DNA of 64,000 bases from JAWKIJ01 sp041394325 (lineage in GTDB: Bacteria; Actinomycetota; Acidimicrobiia; Acidimicrobiales; Microtrichaceae), in contig JAWKIJ010000001.1 of the NCBI GenBank assembly GCA_041394325.1, forward strand, positions 2,666,001 to 2,730,000. Direction: 5' to 3'. A model generated the notes under the pieces. The model saw only the letters and a program-made list of their open reading frames with translations. It made no database searches and had not been told where the DNA came from. Positions 16,761-24,640 of this stretch are shown here, one piece after another. Both the position numbers and the translations under genes were made by a program. Numbering within the stretch: the first letter of the stretch is position 1; every line of letters starts with the position of its first letter.

Positions 16761-17837
16761 TCACGAGAGGTCGAGGGTCTTTGGGGAGGTGGTCAGCGTG
16801 TCGCAGCCGTCGTCGGTGACGACGACGGTGTCCTCGATCCGGACGCCGGCGACCCCCGATACGTACACACCGGGTTCGACGGTGACCACCTGGCCGGCGG
16901 CGAGCGTAGCAGTGGAGTGCGACGACACCCACGGTGCCTCGTGGATGTCGAGCCCGACGCCGTGGCCGGTGCCGTGGGTGAACCACTGGTCGAGACCTCT
17001 CTCGATGAGCACCGAGCGGCACGCACGATCGACCTCGGCCGCTTCGACACCTCCCGACACCGCGGCGACGCCCGCCGCTTGGGACGCGAGAACGGCGTCG
17101 AACAGCCGCTGCAGTCGATCGTCGAGCGGGCCGACCGACAGGGTCCGGGTCATGTCGGAGTGATACCCGTCGACCACCGCGCCGAAGTCCACCACGACCG
17201 TCTCCCCCGACGTGATCCGCCGGTCACCCGGGCGGGCGTGTGGTCGCGCGGCATTGGGACCCGAGGCCACGATGGTCTCGAACGAGCGGGCCTCGGCACC
17301 CAACACGAGCATGGCGTGGTCCAGTTCGCGTGCGAACGCACGCTCGGTGGGTTCGTCGCCGAGCATCGGAGCGACCTGTTCGAGCGCGGCGTCCGCAATC
17401 GCCGCGGCGGCGGCCATCCGATCGAGCTCCCCGCGGTCCTTTCGGATCCGGAGACCCTCCACGAGCCCGTCGGTGGGCACCACCCTGTCGGTGCCCCACC
17501 ACTGCGCATAGCTCCGCTGGGCCTCCCACGTCACCGATGCCGCCTCGAGACCGATCGAGGTGAGACCCTCGACGACCGCGCCCAGGGCCTCGCGGACCGC
17601 ACGGGTGACCCGCAGTTCCACCGGCGCCCCGGATTCCGCGAGCTGTGCCGCCGCCTGATCGGTGTAGCGGCCGTCGGTCACCAACAACGCGTCGGTGCCG
17701 GTGACGACGAGCAGCCCGGCCGAACCGGTGAAGCCGCTCAGATACCGGACGTTCGTGAGGTTGCCGACGACCAGCGCCTCGACGGCCGCCTCGGCCATGA
17801 CGGCACGGAGCCTGTCGATCCGTGATGCGACCTCCAT
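16761..17837 (-). CDS. pepQ: Xaa-Pro aminopeptidase/dipeptidase, M24 family
   Basis: Cytosolic metallopeptidase that removes residues ahead of proline. The 358-residue protein has the creatinase-like N-domain (YLSGFTGSAGLLVVTG) and the pita-bread catalytic domain with the five metal ligands: Asp in VVVDFGAVVDGYHSDMTRT (two), His in HGTGHGVGLDIHE, Glu in VEPGVYV and Glu in VRIEDTVVV. ATG 17837 is used; a GTG at 17861 and still longer in-frame starts exist but add unconserved sequence overlapping aroB. The order aroB-pepQ-efp-nusB matches mycobacteria. Confidence 0.92.
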   Translation of the reverse strand: MEVASRIDRLRAVMAEAAVEALVVGNLTNVRYLSGFTGSAGLLVVTGTDALLVTDGRYTDQAAAQLAESGAPVELRVTRAVREALGAVVEGLTSIGLEAASVTWEAQRSYAQWWGTDRVVPTDGLVEGLRIRKDRGELDRMAAAAAIADAALEQVAPMLGDEPTERAFARELDHAMLVLGAEARSFETIVASGPNAARPHARPGDRRITSGETVVVDFGAVVDGYHSDMTRTLSVGPLDDRLQRLFDAVLASQAAGVAAVSGGVEAAEVDRACRSVLIERGLDQWFTHGTGHGVGLDIHEAPWVSSHSTATLAAGQVVTVEPGVYVSGVAGVRIEDTVVVTDDGCDTLTTSPKTLDLS

Positions 17838-17898
17838 CGTCTCGAAGCGGGCCGGGTCCACCCTCCGCACGCCAGACCGTCCCGCGGGCGCGACGGGC

Positions 17899-18900
17899 TC
17901 AGCGGAGGGCGCCGAGCGCGTCACGGAGCACCTCCTCGGAGACCCCGTGGACGGGCTCCACCCCATCCGGTCCGTCGAGCACGAACGTCAACTCCCTCAC
18001 CGCCTTCTTGTCGCGGGCGAAGAGCGTGAGGAGCTCGTCGTCGGACAGACCGGCGGGCAGGGTCGTCGGGAGGTCGTAGCCGCCCACCACGCGACGGTGC
18101 TCCGCGACCGCTGCGGCGTCGACGCGCCCCAGGCGCCACGCCACCTCCGCCGCGTAGACGAGGCCGATGGCAACGGCCTCACCGTGACGCAGCGAATGGC
18201 CGCCCGCCGTCTCGATCGCGTGCGCCAACGTGTGGCCATAGTTGAGGACCGCGCGCCGACCACTCTCACGCTCGTCGCTCCGGACCACGTCGGCCTTGAT
18301 CCGGACGCATTCGGCGACGCGGTCCTCGATGTCGAGCTCATCGAGCCGGCCGCCACCCAGCCAGTGGTACTTGGCGACCTCGCCGAGTCCGCATCGCCAC
18401 TCCTCCGGAGTGAGGGTGTCGAGTGTCGCGGTGTCACAGAGCACCGCCGCCGGTTGCCAGTACGCACCCACGAGGTTCTTGCCCTCGGGGAGGTTGACCC
18501 CCGTCTTGCCGCCGATCGCCGCGTCCACCTGGGCCAGCAGGGTGGTCGCAACGTGTACCACCGGAATCCCCCGGTGGTACACGGCGGCACAGAAGCCTCC
18601 GACGTCGGTCACGATCCCGCCACCCACCGCGACGACGGCATCGGCCCGAGTGAATCCGGCCCGGGACATCGATCGACACAGCCCTTCGACGGTCGCGAGC
18701 GTCTTGTGACGTTCTCCGTCGGGGATCTCGAAGACCTCATGGCGCCGTCCGGGATCCACCGTGACGCCGATCCCGGCCTGGGTCACGACCGCGACCCGTC
18801 GCGTCGTGGGTGGCAGCACCGCCGCCAACTCCTTGCGAACGCCACGTCCGACCAGCACGGGGTACGAGCGCGAGCCCAGATCGACGCGCACCTCCCTCAC
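17899..18900 (-). CDS. aroB: 3-dehydroquinate synthase
   Basis: Second step of the shikimate pathway, converting DAHP to 3-dehydroquinate with NAD and a divalent metal. The 333-residue product shows the NAD/metal core: VVAVGGGIVTDVGGFCAAVYHRGI, TTLLAQVDAAIGGKTGVN, the metal ligands in GLGEVAKYH, the helix LNYGHTLAHAIE and LRHGEAVAIGLVYA. GTG start at 18900. Forty-three bases downstream of aroK. Confidence 0.97.
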   Translation of the reverse strand: MREVRVDLGSRSYPVLVGRGVRKELAAVLPPTTRRVAVVTQAGIGVTVDPGRRHEVFEIPDGERHKTLATVEGLCRSMSRAGFTRADAVVAVGGGIVTDVGGFCAAVYHRGIPVVHVATTLLAQVDAAIGGKTGVNLPEGKNLVGAYWQPAAVLCDTATLDTLTPEEWRCGLGEVAKYHWLGGGRLDELDIEDRVAECVRIKADVVRSDERESGRRAVLNYGHTLAHAIETAGGHSLRHGEAVAIGLVYAAEVAWRLGRVDAAAVAEHRRVVGGYDLPTTLPAGLSDDELLTLFARDKKAVRELTFVLDGPDGVEPVHGVSEEVLRDALGALR

Positions 18901-18943
18901 TCTGTGCGCACCCCGGCCTCGCCGCCCCTCGGCACGACCGACC

Positions 18944-19528
18944 TCACGGGAGCAGTCCCCGTCGACGCAGTTCTCCGAGCACGATGTCCACGCTACGTTG
19001 CCGACCGGCGCCGTCGAGGTCGATGTGGACGTCGGCGACCTCGCGATACAAGGACTCGCGGCGCTCGATCAGCTCGTGGAGCTTCGACGCGGCGTCGCCG
19101 CGCAGCAGGGGACGCCGGGTTCGACTCCGGCCGAGTCGGTCCACGACGACCTCCTCCGGTGCCGAGAGCCACACGACGACGCACCGTCGGGCGAGAAGGT
19201 CCCGGTTGGAGGCGCGCTCGACGATCCCTCCCCCGGTCGCGATCACCGTTGGCCGCTCCCGCTCCGTGACGTCGAGCAACGCGCCGGCCTCGCGATCGCG
19301 AAAGCCCTCCTCCCCGTGCCGGGCGAAGATCGCCGAGACGGACGAGAGGCGGGTCACCCCGCCGACCTCGCCTTCCCGCTCCCGCCGTATCGCCGACGCC
19401 TCGTTGGCGACGATCAGCTTGTCGAGATCCACCAACTCCCTGCCTGCGGCCTTGGCGACGGCGGCGGCGATCGTGGACTTCCCGACACCCGCGATGCCGA
19501 CGAACGCGAGGTGGGGGCGGGGATTCAC
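18944..19528 (-). CDS. aroK: Shikimate kinase with an extra loop
   Basis: Phosphorylates shikimate at O3 using ATP. The 194-residue protein has Walker A GIAGVGKST (residues 11-19), the substrate-binding Asp in DLDKLI, Arg in EEGFRDRE, and the ATGGGIV motif. Compared with usual shikimate kinases (about 170 residues) it carries roughly 20 additional residues between DLDKLI and the IFARHGEEGF block (about residues 43-63, rich in Arg and Glu), in the shikimate-binding lid region. The Walker A loop has Ile-Ala-Gly-Val where Met-Gly-Ala is common. GTG start overlaps the stop of the upstream gene (GTGA). Confidence 0.93.
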   Translation of the reverse strand: MNPRPHLAFVGIAGVGKSTIAAAVAKAAGRELVDLDKLIVANEASAIRREREGEVGGVTRLSSVSAIFARHGEEGFRDREAGALLDVTERERPTVIATGGGIVERASNRDLLARRCVVVWLSAPEEVVVDRLGRSRTRRPLLRGDAASKLHELIERRESLYREVADVHIDLDGAGRQRSVDIVLGELRRRGLLP

Positions 19529-20910
19529 CGGACGGCGACGCGCGCCTCGTTCAGCGAGTCCAACATCTCGAGTACCGGTTCGAGCGATGCGCGCACCGAG
19601 GGTGGTCGGCGGCCCTTGATCTCGAAGTAGAGCCGCCGTCCCTCGGTGAGATCGAAGACCAACGCGCTCGACCCCGAGTCGATCTTGAGCTGCTCGGAGA
19701 ACAGCACCTCGTCGCGGCCCTGCACGACCAACCGTTCGACACTCGCCCAGTCACCCTCGACCGACCACGACTGGAACGACCCGCCAGTGGCGCTGAAGCC
19801 CGACAGCGAGAACTCCAGGGTGCCGTTCTTCCGGCGCCGCGAATGGGTCGGGTAGCTACCGAGGAAGTTCACCCCCTCGAACGGACCCGGCCATTCCCGA
19901 TCGGACGACTCGGCGTTCTCCGATGCCCATTCGCTCCAGCGGGTCTGCTCACTCGGGAGGTCGGGCGGGTTCTCGTTTCGAGCCGTCGAAGGTGGGGAGG
20001 CGTCGACATCGACACGCGGCGCCTCGTGGGTGCCCTCGAACTCCGCCGCGAGCTTCGCCGGGGCAACCGGAGACGGGGTGTCCACCGCGAACCAGGCATC
20101 CATGGCCCGATCGAGGACGGGATCGGGGGTGGCCCAGCGTGGACGATCGTCGAGGATCGCCGGACGGGCGGAGGACCGCCGACCGGTCGGGGACGGATCG
20201 GAGGAGCGATCGTCGGCGAACCCGACGGCGTGTCCGCCGGCATCGGTGCGGAGCGTGGCGTTCGCCCCGTGCAACTCGACGACCGACCGATCGGACAGGT
20301 CGACCGCCTCGACGCGGCCGGTCTCGACCAGGTCCAGAGTGAAGGGGCCGCGGTCACGGTCCTCGACGGTGTCGGTGATCGCGACGGTCGAGAGGGCCAG
20401 GTCCCCGTAATGCTCGACGGGTGCGGCCAACTCCGTGAGGCGGGCGACCAGGCATGCCGTGAACGGTTCGGGCCAGATCGCACTGAACGTCGAGCCGTCG
20501 ACGAGGGTCACCTCGATGAGTTGCATCGGTAGGATCGGCCCGACCAGGTCGTCGACGTAGCGGACGTCCGCGAGCGGCGTCCACGAGCCGGTGGTGTCGC
20601 CGGCGCGTGCGACGCCGATGCGGTCGTCGGTCAGCAGGTAGAGCGCATCGAGCCTGGTCGCGTCGATGCGGGTGGAGCTGGTCCAGTGGCCCGCATTGAC
20701 CGTCAACACGTCCGCCGACGGCGACAGCTCCGACGAGAGGACCCGGAGGGCCTCGATCGCCCAGGGTGAACGTTGCGGGAAACGGGTGGAGAGCGAGTCG
20801 ACCATCTTCAGCATTGGGTTCTGACCACCGGGGTGCTCTGCCGCAGTCCGTCTGCTCCGAAGGATGCGACGCGTGCGGCGTGGGGAAACGATTCGATCCA
20901 CGGAACTCAT
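19525..20910 (-). CDS. Uncharacterised cytosolic protein with two PH-like regions
   Basis: A 461-residue protein I do not recognise. It has no signal peptide or membrane helix. Residues 85-170 (LYLLTDDRIGVARAG...WTPLADVRYVDDLVG...LIEVTLVDGSTFSAIWPEPF) and residues 370-455 (GTLEFSLSGFSATGG...VERLVVQGRDEVLF...ALVFDLTEGRRLYFEIKGR) each look like a small beta-barrel capped by a C-terminal helix, the pattern of bacterial PH-like domains. A polar, Pro/Ser-rich linker of about 150 residues lies between. This is inference from pattern only. The ATG at 20910 overlaps the stop of the DUF4388 gene (ATGA), and its own stop overlaps aroK, so it is translated with both. Confidence 0.75.
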   Translation of the reverse strand: MSSVDRIVSPRRTRRILRSRRTAAEHPGGQNPMLKMVDSLSTRFPQRSPWAIEALRVLSSELSPSADVLTVNAGHWTSSTRIDATRLDALYLLTDDRIGVARAGDTTGSWTPLADVRYVDDLVGPILPMQLIEVTLVDGSTFSAIWPEPFTACLVARLTELAAPVEHYGDLALSTVAITDTVEDRDRGPFTLDLVETGRVEAVDLSDRSVVELHGANATLRTDAGGHAVGFADDRSSDPSPTGRRSSARPAILDDRPRWATPDPVLDRAMDAWFAVDTPSPVAPAKLAAEFEGTHEAPRVDVDASPPSTARNENPPDLPSEQTRWSEWASENAESSDREWPGPFEGVNFLGSYPTHSRRRKNGTLEFSLSGFSATGGSFQSWSVEGDWASVERLVVQGRDEVLFSEQLKIDSGSSALVFDLTEGRRLYFEIKGRRPPSVRASLEPVLEMLDSLNEARVAVR

Positions 20911-21938
20911 ACCGATCCGAGGAACCGTGTCACTCTCGCGCGTTCTTCGGCCGCCGTCGAGGCCTCGTCACGTCCGATCGGCTCCGCGGCCGGATCGGCC
21001 TCGCGGTCGGCGTCGGCGACGGCCTGTGCCGCTTGCGGGCTGAGCAGCGCCATCTGACGGGCGAGATCTGCGTCGTCGAAGTCGGATTCGCGGGCGGCGG
21101 AGGGCTCCCCGTCGGGCGACGGGGCCGGTGAATACGGGGGAGGCGCGCCCACGGACGACTCGTCGGCGACGACGGCCTCGGGCGGGCGGAACTCCATCTC
21201 CGGCAGCGGTGCGGTCTCCCGGCGTGGGAGCGCGTGGGAAATCGGCGCGGCGATCGGTATGGCGGAGGCGACCGCGTCCGCCGGCGGTGCCACATAGGGA
21301 TCGGTGTCGAAGCTCGAGTCGACGACGAGCCGGCGATCACCGTCCCCGGGAATCTCTGCGGGCGGCATGCCGGTCACCACCGCCCCCGCATCGACCAGCG
21401 CGGCGATCTCGCGCATGGCCACCAACTCGGTCACCCCAAGGTCGGCACCGACGCGGGCCGGAGTCGCCACTCCCGGGAGGGCCGCGATCCCGACCAGCAC
21501 CGCCCACCGCGCCGGGCCGACGGTGAGTTCGGGAACGGTGAGGACCGGCGCCAACGACAGCGTCGAAGACGGCGACCCGACCACGTCGAGCACGGCCTGC
21601 CATTCGAGCATCGACGCCTCGGCGGCCTCGATCAACGACGAGACCTCGCTCGCCTGTGAACACCGTCGCATCCCCGCATCGGGGATCGACCCGGTCTCGA
21701 AGACGAACGAGCCCTCCGACAGGCGCAGCAGGTCGAAGAGCACGTCGGCGGGTGGGGCCTCCACGGGGCGCGCTCCGGCTCGACACGAAACCCCCGCGAC
21801 GACGGCCCCGTCGACGAGCCAGAGGCTCCCCGAACCCCCGACACCGACGACGACCAGGCGGCCGGACTTCCCGGACGCCCCGAGCATGCGAAGCACGTCG
21901 ACCACCGAGAAGGAGTCGATGCTCCCCTGCAACGCCAT
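20907..21938 (-). CDS. DUF4388 (PATAN-like) domain protein
   Basis: 343 residues. The N-terminus (LQGSIDSFSVVDVLRMLGASGKSGRLVVVG, here split by comment: start GSIDSF, then VVDVLRML and SGKSGRLVV) fits DUF4388, a domain found in signalling and gliding-type regulators, followed by VLFDLLRLSEGSFVFE. A helical middle region (residues 130-200, winged-helix-like: VATPARVGADLGVTELVAMREIAALVDAGAVV) and a long acidic, Pro-rich tail follow. No catalytic motif is present, so it is probably an adaptor. ATG 21938 has GAGGAGGA upstream. It starts the run DUF4388-unknown-aroK-aroB and may be functionally paired with the PH-like protein it overlaps. Confidence 0.82.
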   Translation of the reverse strand: MALQGSIDSFSVVDVLRMLGASGKSGRLVVVGVGGSGSLWLVDGAVVAGVSCRAGARPVEAPPADVLFDLLRLSEGSFVFETGSIPDAGMRRCSQASEVSSLIEAAEASMLEWQAVLDVVGSPSSTLSLAPVLTVPELTVGPARWAVLVGIAALPGVATPARVGADLGVTELVAMREIAALVDAGAVVTGMPPAEIPGDGDRRLVVDSSFDTDPYVAPPADAVASAIPIAAPISHALPRRETAPLPEMEFRPPEAVVADESSVGAPPPYSPAPSPDGEPSAARESDFDDADLARQMALLSPQAAQAVADADREADPAAEPIGRDEASTAAEERARVTRFLGSV

Positions 21939-22050
21939 AGCCGATTCGTCCTCCTCACTCCGATCGCGGATCCCCTCCTATCGGCATCCCGCCCCGAAAC
22001 ATGAGTCGAACGGCCCGGTCCACCGGAGGGCGATCGTGAACGTCGGCGTT

Positions 22051-22924
22051 TCAGACGGCACCCACCGCCGCCTCGGCCGCTGCGGTCATCACGTCGACCG
22101 GTGCGTCGATCCCCGTCCAGCGGGTGAACGCGATCGCGGCCTGGCCGACGAGCATCCCAACCCCGTCCATCGTCGCCGCACCCCGCCGCTCGGCACCGGC
22201 CAACCAGGCGGTGCGACGCGGCGTGTACACCAGGTCCACTGCGACCGCGGCGCCCCCCGGGACCGGCCCCGGCAACGCCGGTCCGTCCGCCCGACCGTGC
22301 GCACCCTCATCGGTCGCGAGCCCAGCCATCCCCACCGAGGTCGCGTTGACCACCAGGTCCGCCGCCTCGGTGACGGCAAGTGCCTCCGCAGACCACGCGC
22401 CGCCGACGAAGCGACCGGCGGCACCGGCGAGCGGCGGCCAGGCGGCCTGTGGCCGGGGTTCGATTGGCGACCGCGACCTCGACGGCCCCGTGGCCCGCCA
22501 ACGCCGCGACGACCGCCCGAGCCGCTCCGCCGGCACCGATGACCACGACGCGCCGGCCCGCCGGGTCGAAGGCGTGACGTCGCCGAAGCGCCTGAACGAG
22601 CCCCTCTCCGTCGGTGTTGTCACCGACGAGGTGGTCGCCGTCCCGATAGACGCAGTTCACGGCCTCGAGGGAGGCCGCCCCGGCGGTGAGCCCGTCGAGT
22701 GCCTCGATCACGGCCCGTTTGTGCGGCATCGTCACCGACATGCCCAACCAGCGCTCGGTACGCATGCGCTCGACCGCGACGCCGGCCTCCCCCTCGGGAA
22801 CCCGCAACGCGTCGAACCCGTAATGCAGGTCACATGCGGCGAAGGCCGCCCGGTGGATCACCGGGGAGAGGGAGTGGGCAACGGGATCGCCGATGACCAC
22901 ACCGCGCCCGGTCAGGTCGCTCAA
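22051..22924 (-). CDS. aroE: Shikimate dehydrogenase, frame interrupted mid-gene
   Basis: NADPH-dependent reduction of 3-dehydroshikimate. The N-terminal half reads VVIGDPVAHSLSPVIHRAAF, VTMPHKRAVIEAL (catalytic Lys), LEAVNCVYRDG and DNTDGEG, then the NADP loop VVVIGAGGAARAVV and ANRTPATGRLAA. The frame is lost at about 22430-22437; the family sequence continues one frame over as LAGAAGRFVGG, LVVNATSVGM, AVDLVYTPRRTAWL and ends at 22051. Removing one base from the GGCGGC tract joins both halves into 290 residues. The likely start is TTG 22924, whose codon overlaps the mltG stop and has GAGGG six bases upstream. Follows mltG as in mycobacteria. Confidence 0.9.
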
Positions 22925-24048
22925 CAAAGACCCTCGGACCGGCACACCTTCTTCGCAGCGGCGAACTCGGCGTTTGTCGTGACGAAGGTGTGGGTCCGCG
23001 GCGATGCCCCGGTCAGCACGTAGTACATCCACGGACCCGACGCCGGTTCGATCGCGGCCCGGAGGGACTGCCGCGACGGCAGCGAGATCGCGGTCGGAGG
23101 CAGACCCTTGTTGAGCCGGGTGTTGTACGGACCGGGCTCCTGGAGCTCGGCCTTGGTGAGTGGCTGCGACCCGCCCTTGCGGTGCAACGCGTAGAGCAGC
23201 GTGGCGTCGATGCCCAACGTCCACCCCTTCTCGAGGCGATTGAGGATGACCCTCGCGATCTTCGGGCGTTCGTCGGCAGGATCGCCGGTCTCACGTTCGA
23301 TCATGGACGCGATCGTCACCAGGTCGGCGGCGGTCCGGCCGGTACGGGACTCGGCCTTGTCGTACCCGAGTTCGCCGAGGGTTTCGTCGAAGGTGCTGAC
23401 GATCTTCTGGAGGATGTCGACCGCCGTGGCATCGTCGCCGAACTCGTAGGTCTCGGGGAGCAGGTAGCCCTCCCACGATGCCTTGGGGTCGGCGTGATAG
23501 GTGCTGCGGACCTGACCGGATGCGAGTGTCGTCTTCAACGACTCGACGGTCAGGGACGGGTATGCACTGCTGATCCGGGCCAACGCGTCGTCGAGCCACA
23601 TCCCGGGAATGATCTGGACCACCTTCGAGCGGGGGGGAAGGGGGCCGGCCTCCAGGACCTCGAGCGCGGCGGCTACCGAGGAATGCCTGCGGAAGTTGAC
23701 GTAGCGGCCCGCCTTCACCGCGGGTACGGGGTTGAACTTGGCGTACCAGCGCATGACGGTCGCGCTCCCGACGACGCCGCGCCGCTCGAGGATGTCGGCG
23801 ACATCGCTCAGCGAGGCGCCCGTAGGCACCTCCACCGACGCGACCTTCGGTCCGGGGCCACCGGAGGGGTTGAGCTGGCGGGAGCCCCACACGAGCACCG
23901 ACGCGGCGATGATCCCGAGGACGGCCGCGACGCTCACCGCGATCAGCACGCCACGCGAACCGACACGGCCGGGTCGTCCGATGGGTTCCCATTCCTCCGA
24001 CTCGTCACGTCCGTTGGTGCGGGGTCGATCGGGTTCGACTCGTGACAT
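22921..24048 (-). CDS. mltG: Endolytic murein transglycosylase MltG
   Basis: Membrane-bound lytic transglycosylase that cleaves nascent glycan strands and is thought to set their length. 375 residues: cytoplasmic Arg/Glu-rich N-terminus, one helix at about residues 32-55 (GVLIAVSVAAVLGIIAASVLVW), a LysM-like domain (ASVEVPTGASLSDVADILERRG) and the YceG catalytic domain with the active-site Glu in IASMIERETG, followed by RLEKGWTLGIDATLLYAL and PYNTRLNKGLPPTAI. ATG 24048 begins one base after the ruvX stop. The ruvX-mltG-aroE order is a typical actinobacterial arrangement. Confidence 0.96.
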   Translation of the reverse strand: MSRVEPDRPRTNGRDESEEWEPIGRPGRVGSRGVLIAVSVAAVLGIIAASVLVWGSRQLNPSGGPGPKVASVEVPTGASLSDVADILERRGVVGSATVMRWYAKFNPVPAVKAGRYVNFRRHSSVAAALEVLEAGPLPPRSKVVQIIPGMWLDDALARISSAYPSLTVESLKTTLASGQVRSTYHADPKASWEGYLLPETYEFGDDATAVDILQKIVSTFDETLGELGYDKAESRTGRTAADLVTIASMIERETGDPADERPKIARVILNRLEKGWTLGIDATLLYALHRKGGSQPLTKAELQEPGPYNTRLNKGLPPTAISLPSRQSLRAAIEPASGPWMYYVLTGASPRTHTFVTTNAEFAAAKKVCRSEGLC

Positions 24049-24049
24049 C

Positions 24050-24550
24050 TCAGTGGTCCTGGGGATCGGGGGCGCTGGAGGTGCCGGTCGACCCCGGTCC
24101 GTCGGGGGCGAGACGGCGACGGTCGAGCCACGCCTGCAACATGACCGACGCCGCGATCCTGTCAACCGCTTGACGGCGCCGTGCCGCCGAAACGTTCATG
24201 GCCTGCAACGACCGCTGGGCGGTGACCGTCGTCAGACGCTCATCGTAGGTCTCGACGGGGAGTCCCGTGGAGGCACCGATCTCGGCCGCCTCCTCCAGGG
24301 CCGCCCGGGCACCGGGGCTGAGACGACCGTCGAGGTGATACGGGACGCCGACGACGACGAGTTCCGCCTCGACCTCCTCGGCGATCCGGCTGATCGCCCG
24401 ATGCTCCGCCCCCCTGTCTCCTCGGCGCTGCACGACGTCGTAGGGGGTCGCAAGCGTACCGTCGGCATTCGACAGGGCGACACCGATGCGTCGGGTGCCC
24501 AGGTCGAGACCGATCGCCCTCACGACCGGACCGGCGACGATCGACGCCAC
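24050..24550 (-). CDS. ruvX: RuvX/YqgF family RNase H-fold nuclease
   Basis: YqgF proteins act in pre-16S rRNA end processing and have been proposed as Holliday-junction resolvases. The 166-residue protein has the RNase H-like core: AIGLDLGTRRIGVALSN (first catalytic Asp), VVVGVPYHLDG with the following ALEEAAE helix, VETYDERLTT (Glu/Asp), and DRIAASVMLQAWLD (final Asp). GTG start at 24550, 90 bases downstream of alaS. That 90-base gap holds no other gene. Confidence 0.94.
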   Translation of the reverse strand: MASIVAGPVVRAIGLDLGTRRIGVALSNADGTLATPYDVVQRRGDRGAEHRAISRIAEEVEAELVVVGVPYHLDGRLSPGARAALEEAAEIGASTGLPVETYDERLTTVTAQRSLQAMNVSAARRRQAVDRIAASVMLQAWLDRRRLAPDGPGSTGTSSAPDPQDH

Positions 24551-24640
24551 GGGCCACGGTCCGGCGCGGCGTCCCTACCGCGATCGATGCGATCGGGGCG
24601 AAGTCCGGTCGACCGACCGCTCACCGGCGGCCTTCCCGAC

